DNA of 45,018 nucleotides, from positions 1-45,018 of the forward strand of contig JAUISX010000007.1 in assembly GCA_030434245.1 (NCBI GenBank). The letters run 5' to 3'. The notes under the pieces are model-generated. The model searched no databases. It saw only the letters and a program-made list of their open reading frames with translations, and was not told the DNA's origin. The position numbers were made by a program, and so were the translations under genes. The DNA is from Porphyromonadaceae bacterium W3.11. GTDB lineage: Bacteria; Bacteroidota; Bacteroidia; Bacteroidales; Porphyromonadaceae. Positions 1 to 8,429 of this stretch are shown piece by piece; within the stretch, counting starts at the first letter, position 1; each line of letters starts with the position of its first letter.

Positions 1-236
1 GTGGAGCATTTTTGATGAAATCTGCAGCAGAGCAAGGTGCTGATATTTTCATCACAGGAGAGGCAAAGTATAATGATTATTATGATGCTCAAGACTTGCT
101 TACATTAATGGTTATTGGGCATTTTGAGTCAGAAGAATTGACAAAAACTTTGCTTTATAATGTTTTATGCCAAAAAAAAGGTAACTTTGTCGTCCGTTGT
201 TCGAGCAATTGCAAGAACCCAGTAAAATACATCTGA
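1..236 (+). CDS. Nif3-like dinuclear metal-centre protein, C-terminal part
   Basis: This is the 3' end of a gene that enters from the left edge. The frame is open from the first bases, so the ATG at 15 is not the true start. The visible ~78 residues contain GADIFITGEAKYNDYYDA and a GHFESE segment. In the Nif3/YbgI family these correspond to the conserved TGE and GH..E metal-binding regions near the C-terminus. Family members form hexamers or toroids with a dinuclear metal site and have no settled function. The next gene, a zinc-ribbon coiled-coil protein, starts 8 nt after the stop, and this pairing is common in Bacteroidota. Only the end of the protein is visible. Confidence 0.85.
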   Translation, partial: GAFLMKSAAEQGADIFITGEAKYNDYYDAQDLLTLMVIGHFESEELTKTLLYNVLCQKKGNFVVRCSSNCKNPVKYI

Positions 237-243
237 AGTAAGA

Positions 244-1020
244 ATGGCTAAGAAGATAGAAAATGAATTATCCATAGAGGATCGTCTAAAGGCTCTCTAT
301 GAACTACAAGTAGTATCGTCAGAAATTGATAGAATCCGTACATTGCGTGGGGAATTACCACTAGAGGTACAAGAGTTAGAAGATCAAATTGAAGGACGTA
401 ATACCCGTCTTCAGAAGATCGATGGCGAGATCAAGAAGCTTAAGGGGTATATTGAGCAAAGTCGCGAACGTATCCGTATTGCTCAGAATATGACTCAGAA
501 GTATCAGGAGCAGCTTAACTCTGTACGTAATGATAGGGAATACGATGCCCTTAATAAGGAGCTTGAGAATCAATCTTTGGATATTCAACTATTTGAGAAG
601 AATATCAGAGAGGATCAAGAGCGTATTCAGGAGCTAAAAGATAGTACAGAGGCTATCGTTGCAGAGATTGACGAACTTAAAGAAGAGTATAATATCAAGA
701 GTACCGAACTTGACGAAATTATCTCTGAAACAAGGCAAGAGGAAGAAAAGCTCAGAATGACCGCTAAGGAGCTTGAGGAGGTTATAGAGCCTCGAGTACT
801 TAAAGCCTTCAAACGAACTAGAAAGTCATCTCACAATGGTTTGGCTGTTGCTTCCATTGATCGGGGTGCATGTATGGGTTGTTTTAATAAGATACCACCA
901 CAGCGAGTTCTTGACGTTAATGCTCGCAAGAAAGTCATTGCCTGTGAGTATTGTGGTCGCGTACTTGTAGATAACGAACTCGCCCAAGAGGTTGAAAGCA
1001 AACTGGATATAAAGAAGTAA
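244..1020 (+). CDS. Zinc-ribbon coiled-coil protein (CT398/zf-RING_7 type)
   Basis: A 258-residue protein. Residues ~10-185 are rich in Glu, Lys, Arg and Leu heptads and almost certainly form a long coiled coil. The C-terminal ~60 residues carry two CxxC pairs (CMGC and CEYC), which make a zinc ribbon. This layout matches the CT398-like family often annotated as a C4-type zinc ribbon domain protein. It probably binds nucleic acid or a protein partner, but the molecular role is not established. It sits 8 nt after the Nif3-like gene and is probably co-transcribed with it. A perfect 23-bp hairpin 28 nt after the stop may end the transcript. Confidence 0.9.
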   Translation: MAKKIENELSIEDRLKALYELQVVSSEIDRIRTLRGELPLEVQELEDQIEGRNTRLQKIDGEIKKLKGYIEQSRERIRIAQNMTQKYQEQLNSVRNDREYDALNKELENQSLDIQLFEKNIREDQERIQELKDSTEAIVAEIDELKEEYNIKSTELDEIISETRQEEEKLRMTAKELEEVIEPRVLKAFKRTRKSSHNGLAVASIDRGACMGCFNKIPPQRVLDVNARKKVIACEYCGRVLVDNELAQEVESKLDIKK

Positions 1021-1047
1021 TCTCTTTATTCCCATTTTAAAGATAAT

Positions 1048-1100
1048 TGCTGTCCGATAAAAGTTATTTTGGAGAAGAAAATAACTTTTATCGGACAGCA
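1048..1100. repeat. Perfect 23-bp inverted repeat, MITE-like, possible terminator
   Basis: The arms at 1048-1070 and 1078-1100 are exact reverse complements around a 7-nt loop, and a short T run follows. Each outer end reads GCTGTCCGATAAAAGTT, nearly the same as the inverted repeats of the IS4-type element at 35024-36450 (GCTGTCCGGTAAAAGTTT). It therefore looks like a minimal non-autonomous derivative of that element. It may also act as a transcription terminator for the gene ending at 1020. Confidence 0.7.
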
Positions 1101-1373
1101 TTTTAATGTCAATATAAGTTTTAAGAAAACCATACTAGAAATCGAATGATCAGCAATCATTATCTCATACGAACAATTCTTATAGATTTCACATAGCACA
1201 TTAAAGGAAATACAATCAATGTACTGCTTGGCTCTCGCAGATAAAAACTTTCGTCCAAGTGCAATAAAGCAAGAAACAATTGTGTTGTTTATTTATATTT
1301 ATTAGATTTGCTTGTTAATATTATCAAAACACATTTACTATATTACAATAGGACTATATTCTTGTAGTTTATC
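1101..1373. other. AT-rich intergenic region
   Basis: This lies between the MITE-like hairpin and the fimbrillin-like gene. It is strongly AT-rich and contains a small hairpin (AATGAT...ATCATT, about 1143-1160). I see no ORF with credible coding features and no clear TAnnTTTG promoter. It presumably holds the promoter and leader of the gene at 1374. Confidence 0.4.
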
Positions 1374-2909
1374 ATGAAAAATCTTAAGTTGTTAATAGCG
1401 ATTACCACTGTGTTTGTACTTAGTGGTTGTGTACAGCGTGTTTCTCTTGATGTTGAAGAAAATAATATTGCCGAAAAGGAGCAAATGGAGATCTTATTAA
1501 CCGCTTCCTTTTCTGATGTGGTAACACGGGCATACCCTTCCTCGGTTGATGAAATGAGAAAAGCGAGAATTAATTTCGAGGGTTTAAGGATTGTTTTCTA
1601 CCAACTTGATTCTGACATAAAGTCTTCAACTGTTGCTTATACCTATGATTGTGATATAAATGCTCATAAAGGAGTTCTAAGTGGAAAAGACTTTATACAA
1701 AGTGATAACACAGACTCAAAATTTAGGATTAAAATCCCATTTAAAATAAATAGGGGACAATATCATATTTACATTATAGCAGGTGCTACCGAAGCCATTA
1801 AGAGTGCTACATCTGTAGGTCAGCCATTCAAGCTGATGCAATCTGCAATAGTAAGAGATGAGAAAGAGTTTTACACCAAAGGATATCTTAAGAATAGTAT
1901 ATATATAAATTCTAACCCCCTCATTATTTCAGAGAAAGAACCGAGCATATCCACGTTGTCTGACCATACATATGCTCTCGATGAGTGTGTCTTAGCTCCA
2001 ATTAATGCTTTTGCATCAGTTAACTGGTCTCCTGTGATCCATGATAATAGATTCGTTATCTCTAATAATAGCATTCTTGTTTTTGCAGACGTTCTAAATA
2101 AGAAGTTTATTCTGTTGCCAAAATATGATCAGCAAGTCAAGACAGAACTAGGCATTGATTTCCCTATTGATCCAAACTATTCGAACTTCGGGTCTAAAGA
2201 AATGGATTTATTAGAGCCTGATTTTTTGTACCATCCCTTTTATAATCAAGACGGGAGTGAAAAGTTCACGTTTTATTATTCATCGAAAGATGATAGGGAA
2301 AATAGTTATTTGATTATCCCTGAAAATACAATGGATGCTAAGGACTATTGGGGAACGGTGGTTACGCGATTAATAGTCATGGCTATGATATACCCCAAGG
2401 ATATTAATTTAGGTGATGCAGATATTAATTCCATTAGAGATAGAAGCAAACTACCTTCCTGGGTCTATTTCAAGGATAAAGGATTTTCCGAAGCAGAGTT
2501 TGATGCCCTTTACAAAAAAAGCAATGAGTCAGAGACTAAAACAGATGAGGATATTGATATAATTACAGCGTACCGTGAATTAAAAGGTAGTAGTGATCAA
2601 TACCCAAAGAATGGCTATCAAAGTAAGTCAATCAGATATTACAAGCATGGAACTAGCTTTTTCTCAATTCCAATACAACACTTTACAGAAGAACAATTAA
2701 AGGAAAAAAGTGCTATCCCAGGATTATATGCTGTTGTAAGAAATACACACTATAATATCGTGATCAAATTTTTTCAGGGTGTAGGAGCCGCTTCGATGGA
2801 ATCCTTATCGAAGGATTTAAATTACAAAGATATTATGAATGCGACCACTGGAGACATACAAATTGTAGATGCCAATGTGATTGACAATATTATCGACACC
2901 TTATATTAA
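1374..2909 (+). CDS. Mfa1/FimA-type fimbrillin-like lipoprotein
   Basis: A 511-residue protein with a lipoprotein signal peptide (lipobox LSGC, Cys19). In the family, mature fimbrillins are lipidated, exported and trimmed by an Arg-specific protease. A candidate site is the Arg in DVVTRAYP around residue 52, by analogy only. The C-terminal third has the Mfa1-like pattern: KHGTSFFSIPIQHF followed by GLYAVVRNTHYNIVIKFFQGVG. The length is a little under that of Mfa1. It stands alone, without the anchor and tip subunit genes usual in a fim or mfa operon. It could be a solitary fimbrillin or a tip-like adhesin. I infer surface location and adhesion. Confidence 0.7.
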   Translation: MKNLKLLIAITTVFVLSGCVQRVSLDVEENNIAEKEQMEILLTASFSDVVTRAYPSSVDEMRKARINFEGLRIVFYQLDSDIKSSTVAYTYDCDINAHKGVLSGKDFIQSDNTDSKFRIKIPFKINRGQYHIYIIAGATEAIKSATSVGQPFKLMQSAIVRDEKEFYTKGYLKNSIYINSNPLIISEKEPSISTLSDHTYALDECVLAPINAFASVNWSPVIHDNRFVISNNSILVFADVLNKKFILLPKYDQQVKTELGIDFPIDPNYSNFGSKEMDLLEPDFLYHPFYNQDGSEKFTFYYSSKDDRENSYLIIPENTMDAKDYWGTVVTRLIVMAMIYPKDINLGDADINSIRDRSKLPSWVYFKDKGFSEAEFDALYKKSNESETKTDEDIDIITAYRELKGSSDQYPKNGYQSKSIRYYKHGTSFFSIPIQHFTEEQLKEKSAIPGLYAVVRNTHYNIVIKFFQGVGAASMESLSKDLNYKDIMNATTGDIQIVDANVIDNIIDTLY

Positions 2910-2969
2910 CACTATCAGAGGGAAGACTATTTTCACCCATAAACAAGTTGTTATATCACCATAATAGAT

Positions 2970-2977
2970 TATATTTG
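2970..2977 (+). promoter_or_regulatory. Candidate -7 box for the glutaminase gene
   Basis: TATATTTG matches the Bacteroidota TAnnTTTG -7 consensus, 63 nt upstream of the glutaminase start. The -33 box is weak, so this is tentative. Confidence 0.35.
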
Positions 2978-3040
2978 TCTGAAGAAATAAAACAAATACT
3001 ATTTGTCTAAAAAGCCATTAATTTATTCCTGTACAGATCT

Positions 3041-3961
3041 ATGACAATGAACTATAATGATATATTCAAAGAAATATATACCGAACTATCTAGTTTAGAG
3101 AATAAAGGGGAAGTCGCGAGCTATATACCAGAACTATCAAAAGTTAATCCCGATAAATTTGGAGTACAGCTTACAACTGTAGATGGAGAAAAGTTTGCCT
3201 ACGGAGATGCTGATGAACGATTTTCGATCCAAAGTATATCTAAGGTATTTTCATATGTGATGGCATACTCTCATCTCAAAAGTGATATATGGGATCGTGT
3301 GGGTATTGAGCCAAGTGGAACTGCATTTAACTCCCTTGTTCAGCTCGAAAGCGACAAAGGGATTCCCAGAAACCCATTTATTAATGCCGGAGCTATCGTA
3401 ATCTGTGATATTTTAGTAAGTGAACTTACTTCTCCTAAAGAAGAAGTTCTCCACTTCATTAGAGAATTAGCTGGTAGTGATGACATTAACTTTAACCATC
3501 GTGTCGCTGAATCTGAGAGATCAACAGGTTTTACCAATATGGCACTAGTATATTTCATGAAGTCTTTTGGAAACATTCATAATGATATAGATAAAGTAAT
3601 GGATCTATACTTTCATATATGCTCCATAGAGATGAGTTGTGCCGAACTATCAAAGAGTTTCCTATTCCTTGCTAATAACGGTGTTGTACCTTACTGTGGC
3701 AAGCGAATATTATCTCCTAGTCGTACTAAACGAGCAAATGCACTTATGCAATCCTGTGGCTTTTATGATGAGTCGGGACAATTCACATTCAAAGTGGGTT
3801 TACCTGGAAAAAGTGGTGTAGGAGGGGGCATCGTGGCTGTTCATCCTCATAAGTACTGCATTACTGTATGGAGTCCACCGCTTAATAAGAAAGGAAACTC
3901 GTACAGAGGTATTCAATTTTTAGAGGAATTTACTACGCGGACAGAACTCTCTATTTTTTGA
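3041..3961 (+). CDS. glsA: Glutaminase A
   Basis: A 306-residue protein, the usual length for the serine-dependent glutaminase family. It hydrolyses L-glutamine to L-glutamate and ammonia in the cytoplasm. It has the beta-lactamase-like S-x-x-K motif in FSIQSISKVF (Ser65 and Lys68), the family signature GIPRNPFINAGAI, and the C-terminal GLPGKSGVGGGI loop. There is no signal peptide. ATG codons occur at 3041 and 3047, and the first was chosen by length. The neighbours are unrelated lipoproteins, so it is probably a single-gene unit. In Porphyromonas-like amino-acid fermenters glutamine deamidation would feed glutamate catabolism, which is inferred from lifestyle. Confidence 0.95.
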   Translation: MTMNYNDIFKEIYTELSSLENKGEVASYIPELSKVNPDKFGVQLTTVDGEKFAYGDADERFSIQSISKVFSYVMAYSHLKSDIWDRVGIEPSGTAFNSLVQLESDKGIPRNPFINAGAIVICDILVSELTSPKEEVLHFIRELAGSDDINFNHRVAESERSTGFTNMALVYFMKSFGNIHNDIDKVMDLYFHICSIEMSCAELSKSFLFLANNGVVPYCGKRILSPSRTKRANALMQSCGFYDESGQFTFKVGLPGKSGVGGGIVAVHPHKYCITVWSPPLNKKGNSYRGIQFLEEFTTRTELSIF

Positions 3962-4035
3962 CATCAGTAACAATTGAGTGAAGTAATTATTTATAATGTC
4001 GATAAAACCAAATAAACTTAACAAAAACTACTATA

Positions 4036-4623
4036 ATGAAGATATTTAAACTAAAAAGTTACATTGGTCTAGCGTTGTTACTTTTCCTTTGTCTGTTCAG
4101 TTTTACAAGTTGTAATAAGGATAAGCCAACATTTTCTCAGGCTCAAACTAAAGAAATGCTTAAGCAAATAGAAGGCAACTATCATGGTTCGGTAGATGTT
4201 GCCTATTATCAGGGTAAAAGTATTTCAAAAATAAAAGATGGCATAGGAGTATCTAGTGATGTGCTGACCTTTAAGATGTCTCTCCTTCCAATGGCTGAAA
4301 GCATAATTGACGAAAGTATAGCTATGACCTTACGTAATATAAATAGCATAGAGGTAAAGGCTGAATATAAATTCACACAAAGAGATAATGGACTTATCCA
4401 TTTCAAATTACTTCCTCAGGATGTGACAATTCTGGGAGGCTATGGAGCTCCTCCAACTATTAAAATTATTTTTTGTCAGAACTTTGGAGGAGATGCTGAG
4501 ACAGCAATGCCAAATAAAAACATGATGTTTAATATCTCTCCAAAAGAACTTTGGATTAATGGAGAAAGATATAAGGACTTCAAGCAATTGGTTTATCATT
4601 TTGAAGGAAGTATTCACAACTAA
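4036..4623 (+). CDS. DUF4840-type lipoprotein
   Basis: A 195-residue protein with a hydrophobic signal peptide and a lipobox ending at Cys26 (FTSCNKD). The mature part fits the Bacteroidota DUF4840 family: a GNYHGSVDVAYY segment near the start and a C-terminal WINGERY motif. The family has no known activity and is expected on the outer membrane or in the periplasm. It lies 75 nt after glsA and upstream of tmRNA, with no obvious operon partner. Confidence 0.75.
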   Translation: MKIFKLKSYIGLALLLFLCLFSFTSCNKDKPTFSQAQTKEMLKQIEGNYHGSVDVAYYQGKSISKIKDGIGVSSDVLTFKMSLLPMAESIIDESIAMTLRNINSIEVKAEYKFTQRDNGLIHFKLLPQDVTILGGYGAPPTIKIIFCQNFGGDAETAMPNKNMMFNISPKELWINGERYKDFKQLVYHFEGSIHN

Positions 4624-4974
4624 GGATAACCTCGACTATCAATGAAGAAGTTTTAAATCGGAAATTATTAGTTTCAACAGATGAGGTTAAAACTATGAGA
4701 AGACTAAGTCTCGAACTTTTTTAAGAAAGTCTTCATTTGACATTATTGAGGATTCTCCAAGGAGAAGATCTAATCATGATAAGATTTATAAGTTTTTATA
4801 CTTCCACATTAATATAAGCTTAAGCCTCACACAAAGAACCAATGCTGATAATCGCGACTAAATGACAACGAAACAATTGCTTCAATAGCAAAAAATGTCA
4901 GTCCAGTGAGCTATGAGACGATATATTTGAACATTACAAAATAAAATAGTACATTTGTAAACTAGAATCCTAGC
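4624..4974. other. Intergenic region upstream of tmRNA
   Basis: No credible ORF is seen. The only feature I can support is the tmRNA promoter at its right end. Confidence 0.5.
4926..4957 (+). promoter_or_regulatory. Promoter of tmRNA
   Basis: A -33 box TTTG at 4926-4929 and a -7 box TACATTTG at 4950-4957 are separated by 20 nt. This fits the Bacteroidota primary sigma-factor consensus. The -7 box ends 17 nt before the 5' end of mature tmRNA. Confidence 0.75.
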
Positions 4975-5378
4975 GGGGATGACAGGTTTTGACAGCACGT
5001 AGAGGTGGTCTGTAAGCACGTAGTGCATTGTTGTACTGGCACTTAAATCTTAGGCTTCGACCAATTTAACTGGCGAAAATAATTACGCTCTTGCAGCTTA
5101 ATCGAATAAAGTAGATTAATGCTCTTTCGCTTGAGCCATATGGCTCGCGGCAAGACATCACCCAGATACCGGGATCCCGAGGTGGTCTGAACTGGTGGTG
5201 TAGATATATCGGGAAGGGTTAGTAACTGACCTCTTGTTGCTAACGACAGTCACAGAGGATAAGCGTTTGGGACGGTAGCTTTGGCCCCACCCATATGCCG
5301 ACAATTAAAGCAAAGATAAACGTGTAGAAAGCGGATTAGTTCCGTGTTTGGACGAGGGTTCAAATCCCTCCATCTCCA
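4975..5378 (+). ncRNA. ssrA: Transfer-messenger RNA (tmRNA)
   Basis: The molecule rescues stalled ribosomes together with SmpB and adds a degradation tag. Its 5' end GGGGATG pairs with the 3' end CATCTCC to form the acceptor stem, followed by A at 5378. CCA is not fully encoded (ACT). The T arm GGTTCAAATCC is clear near the 3' end. The tag frame at 5072-5101 reads GENNYALAA and then a stop, which I recall as the Porphyromonas-type tag. The length of 404 nt is normal. The 3' end is the probable attachment site of the downstream ICE, and integration has kept the tmRNA sequence intact. Confidence 0.95.
5072..5101 (+). other. tmRNA tag reading frame
   Basis: The resume codon GGC starts the peptide GENNYALAA, which ends at TAA. 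The hydrophobic ALAA end is the normal protease-recognition tail. Confidence 0.9.
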
Positions 5379-5660
5379 CTTTGTGGCATTTTTGAGTTTC
5401 ATCTGAGTAGTCAGATGAATATTCAAAACAGAGGAAAAATCGTTGTAGAGCCCTGCTTTACAGCGATTTTTCTTGTTTCAGTGACTACCGCTGAATACCA
5501 AAACAGATATTTGGTAGTTAGCAATAGACCACTTTTCTGCTACAGAAATTGCTACAACTTTTAATTGGCTGAAAAATTGTAGCAATGACTACCAAATGAC
5601 CACCATATTGAATACCGTAATATGCTCATATTCAGAAACTTTATTGTGAACTTTGTGGCA
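5378..5660. repeat. 11-bp direct repeat at the ICE/tmRNA junction
   Basis: ACTTTGTGGCA occurs at 5378-5388, beginning at the last base of tmRNA, and again at 5650-5660 upstream of the integrase. Between them lies the inverted pair ATTGCTACAA / TTGTAGCAAT. These could be part of an attachment site and integrase arm-binding sites. The far ICE end is not in the window, so the att core cannot be confirmed. Confidence 0.4.
5435..5475 (+). terminator. Terminator downstream of tmRNA
   Basis: A 13-bp stem (AAAAATCGTTGTA with TACAGCGATTTTT, one G-T pair) encloses an 11-nt loop and runs into T-rich sequence. It lies 57 nt after the tmRNA end, so it probably ends that transcript and separates it from the integrase. 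Confidence 0.65.
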
Positions 5661-5730
5661 GTATTTTGTGTACAAACATTTGAAAAAAGTGTAGCAATAT
5701 AAAATGATGCCACTAAAAAGATTTTAGAGT

Positions 5731-6978
5731 ATGAAGAAGCAATTCAAGGTGTCCTACTACCTACGCTCAAATTATGAGAACAAAGAAGGAAAAAATCCAA
5801 TCATGGTCCGTATCATCTTAGATGGTGAAATGGTTAATCTTGGCTCTAGCCAGCTATCTGTAAAGAAAGCCCTTTGGAGTAATTCCACAAGCAGAGCTAA
5901 AGGTAGAACGGCAGATGCTATAGCATTAAATGCTTCCCTTGATGCCCTTACAGCCTCATTGTATGAACTATTTAGAAAACATGAGTTTGAAGACTATCTC
6001 ACTGCAGAGTCATTCAAAACGTTGTTCCTAGGAGAAGAAAAAGAGTTCTCTACTATTCTCCCTGTCTTTGACAAATACATTGAGAGTATTAAGGAGAAGG
6101 TCGGTGTAAGCTTGAGAAAAGGAAGTTTCCAAAAGTACACTATCATTAGACGCGACTTTGTAGAGTTTCTAGAGACCAAGTATAAGAGAAAAGACTTAGG
6201 ATTACTTGAGTTTAATTCTGTCGTACTGAAAGACTTTGAATTATTCTTAGTCACAGAGAAAAACATCTCTCATAATACTGCTCAGAAAAAACTAAAGGGC
6301 ATAAAGACAATGGTGATATATGCTCAGAAGCGTGGGATTATTCAACACGATCCATTTATGGACATTCGCTTTCATTACAAACCTGTTGATCGGGGCTTTC
6401 TTACTGAGGAAGAAGTAATAAAAATTTCAGACAAAGATCTGTCAAGTCTTCCAAGGCTGGAGCTTGTAAGGGATATATTCCTTTTTTCTTGTTTTACAGG
6501 TCTTGCTTACATTGATGTTTCTAACCTTACTCCCGAACATATTGTATCTCTTGATGGCAATGATTGGATTATGACCAAACGGCAGAAGACTTCGACCACA
6601 TCTAATGTGCTTCTTTTGGATATACCTAAAAGCATCATCCAAAAGTACGTGGGACAAACTAAGAGAAAAGGTAAACTCTTCCCTATTCTCAGCAATCAAA
6701 AGATGAATTCATATCTCAAAGAGATTGCTGACATTTGTGGCATAAAGAAGAACCTAACCTTTCATATTGCCCGTCATACTTTTGCTACTCTTTGCCTGAG
6801 CAAAGGAGTCCCTGTAGAGTCCGTTTCCAAAATCCTAGGACACACAAACATTAAGACAACACAGATTTATGCACGCATTACTAATAAGAAGATTGAGAAG
6901 GATATGATGGAACTTGCGGATAAGATTGGCGACTTTTCATTGAACAATGTACCACCTTTAGAGGCTGCAACAAGATGA
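5731..6978 (+). CDS. Tyrosine recombinase (ICE integrase)
   Basis: A 415-residue site-specific recombinase of the Bacteroidota type, with an N-terminal arm-binding domain, a SAM-like core-binding domain (~105-200) and a C-terminal catalytic domain. Visible catalytic residues are Lys286, His345-x-x-Arg348, His371 and the nucleophile Tyr380. The first catalytic arginine position reads FTGLAYID, so it is Ala259. IntDOT of CTnDOT also lacks this arginine. It lies 353 nt after tmRNA and points away from it, the usual arrangement for an ICE integrated at a tmRNA 3' end. It overlaps the next ORF by 4 nt (ATGA), so the two are translationally coupled. Confidence 0.92.
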   Translation: MKKQFKVSYYLRSNYENKEGKNPIMVRIILDGEMVNLGSSQLSVKKALWSNSTSRAKGRTADAIALNASLDALTASLYELFRKHEFEDYLTAESFKTLFLGEEKEFSTILPVFDKYIESIKEKVGVSLRKGSFQKYTIIRRDFVEFLETKYKRKDLGLLEFNSVVLKDFELFLVTEKNISHNTAQKKLKGIKTMVIYAQKRGIIQHDPFMDIRFHYKPVDRGFLTEEEVIKISDKDLSSLPRLELVRDIFLFSCFTGLAYIDVSNLTPEHIVSLDGNDWIMTKRQKTSTTSNVLLLDIPKSIIQKYVGQTKRKGKLFPILSNQKMNSYLKEIADICGIKKNLTFHIARHTFATLCLSKGVPVESVSKILGHTNIKTTQIYARITNKKIEKDMMELADKIGDFSLNNVPPLEAATR

Positions 6979-7496
6979 ATACGAATGTAGAGATTGATGT
7001 AATTCAAAGTAAAATCTTTGATGTGAGAGGACAGAGGGTAATGCTTGATTATCACCTAGCAGAGCTTTACGAAGTACAAACCAAGGTGTTAAAGCAAGCG
7101 GTTAAACGCAATATTGAGAGATTTCCAGAGGACTTTATGTTTGTACTCTCAGAATATGAGTTTTCTCAACTGGTCACAAATTGTGACCGGTTCCCAGAAG
7201 CCCTAAAACACAGCTCTGTTTTGCCGATGGTTTTCACGGAGCATGGCGTAGCAATGCTATCATCTGTATTGCGTAGTCAAAGAGCGATTGATATGAATAT
7301 AGCCATCATTAGAGCATTTGTGGCATTAAGACAAATGGCGATAGGTTATGAAGAACTAAAACGAAGAATTGATGAGCTGGAGCTATCCACAAACTCTCAG
7401 TTTAGCGAGCTTTACAAGGTGCTGACTCAGCTCTTTGAACAGAAGTCTAAGCCTCGTAAGGCAATAGGATATGTAACTACTGATAAAGAAGAATGA
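6975..7496 (+). CDS. ORF6N-domain protein
   Basis: A 173-residue protein whose N-terminal ~115 residues match the ORF6N domain: IFDVRGQRVMLDYHLAELY, then KRNIERFPEDFMF and FTEHGVAMLSSVL. The C-terminal part is predicted helical or coiled coil (~125-160). ORF6N and KilA-N domains are DNA-binding modules of phage antirepressors and mobile-element regulators, and this gene is often next to integrases in Bacteroidales elements. Its start overlaps the integrase stop, so it is co-expressed with it. I infer a regulatory role for the ICE; the target is unknown. Confidence 0.85.
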   Translation: MNTNVEIDVIQSKIFDVRGQRVMLDYHLAELYEVQTKVLKQAVKRNIERFPEDFMFVLSEYEFSQLVTNCDRFPEALKHSSVLPMVFTEHGVAMLSSVLRSQRAIDMNIAIIRAFVALRQMAIGYEELKRRIDELELSTNSQFSELYKVLTQLFEQKSKPRKAIGYVTTDKEE

Positions 7497-7499
7497 ATT

Positions 7500-7952
7500 A
7501 TGAGACAGAAGAGACCACTATCGTACTTTCTCTTGAAGCTGGAGGAGTATTTGAATGATTATCATCCTGGGAAGTTACAGGATAAGGCTTTCACGAATGC
7601 TCGAGCAGAAGAGGCACTCACGGTCTATCTTGAAGCAATTGAGCAAGGACACGACCACTTGCAAGCGGAAGAACTAGCTTCAGAGACTATGTTTCGAGGA
7701 CTTCATTTCTCAGCAAATGATACAATTCGGACAGTCTTGGAGAATGAGTTCGAGGCTGAACTACCTGAACCACTGCCTGAAAAGCTTGCACCTATTCTAC
7801 TCGGCAGCCAGGCAGTCAAGGAGGTATTGCAGAAGTACGATCTTAACGATGAGTTTGACGGCACACCTGCGTATGAGTTGCTGTACACTGAACTGACTGG
7901 CACTATTGCTCTGCTGATAGAGGAGAGTAAGCTCCCAACGGTAGATGCATAG
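7500..7952 (+). CDS. DUF1896 family protein
   Basis: A 150-residue acidic, helical protein with no signal peptide or membrane segment. It resembles the DUF1896 family of Bacteroidota mobile elements, with the N-terminal SYFLLKLEEYLNDYHP segment and a central ASETMFRGLHFSANDT segment. The family has no known activity. It begins 3 nt after the ORF6N stop and probably belongs to the integrase transcript. Confidence 0.75.
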   Translation: MRQKRPLSYFLLKLEEYLNDYHPGKLQDKAFTNARAEEALTVYLEAIEQGHDHLQAEELASETMFRGLHFSANDTIRTVLENEFEAELPEPLPEKLAPILLGSQAVKEVLQKYDLNDEFDGTPAYELLYTELTGTIALLIEESKLPTVDA

Positions 7953-8074
7953 CGTGCGGAACTAAACATTAAACCATGGAGCTTCTATCGCTTCAAGAGC
8001 TAAGATATTCAAGCCGTGACACACGCCAATGAGCTTACTCTTGTCCGCTCTTGAAACCAATAGAGGCTCCAGTT

Positions 8075-8419
8075 ATGAATAAGATAGTTATGAATAAAGA
8101 CCCGCACGAACCAGCTTTTCTCCCTTTTGATAAGCAAGCTCCCAAAGCTCCGCCAGAGTCAGAATTAAGCAAGTCACAACTCATACGTTGGCGACTTCGA
8201 CAATTCTTTTGCATTGCCTTCGTCTTCTGCATCCTCTACGTAGGCTACCGACTTCTTGCTGAGACACTTACAACAGAAGCCCTCAATGTCGTTGCCATCA
8301 TCACAGGTTTTCTCGTCCTCCGCTGGATAATCCGCTTCATCCTCTGCATCGCTTCCACCATCTTTAACCTTGTCTTCTGGCTTGTTGTCATCTGTGCAGT
8401 CCTTCTTGTTGTCCTATAG
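8075..8419 (+). CDS. Small membrane protein of unknown function
   Basis: About 114 residues from the ATG at 8075, which is preferred over an upstream TTG at 8051 in the same frame. The N-terminal ~45 residues are soluble and proline-rich. Then follow two or three hydrophobic segments (FFCIAFVFCILYVGYRLL, VVAIITGFLVL, and a long C-terminal one). I do not recognise a family. Base composition changes along the gene: the 3' half is rich in C and T (many CTC and TTC codons). It converges with the gene ending at 8430, only 10 nt away. Confidence 0.55.
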   Translation: MNKIVMNKDPHEPAFLPFDKQAPKAPPESELSKSQLIRWRLRQFFCIAFVFCILYVGYRLLAETLTTEALNVVAIITGFLVLRWIIRFILCIASTIFNLVFWLVVICAVLLVVL

Positions 8420-8429
8420 TTTCAAAAAA

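Noticed and set aside
826-1101. Minus-strand ORF of 91 codons across the first hairpin
   Set aside because: It is antisense to the zinc-ribbon gene and runs through the MITE-like repeat; a shadow frame.
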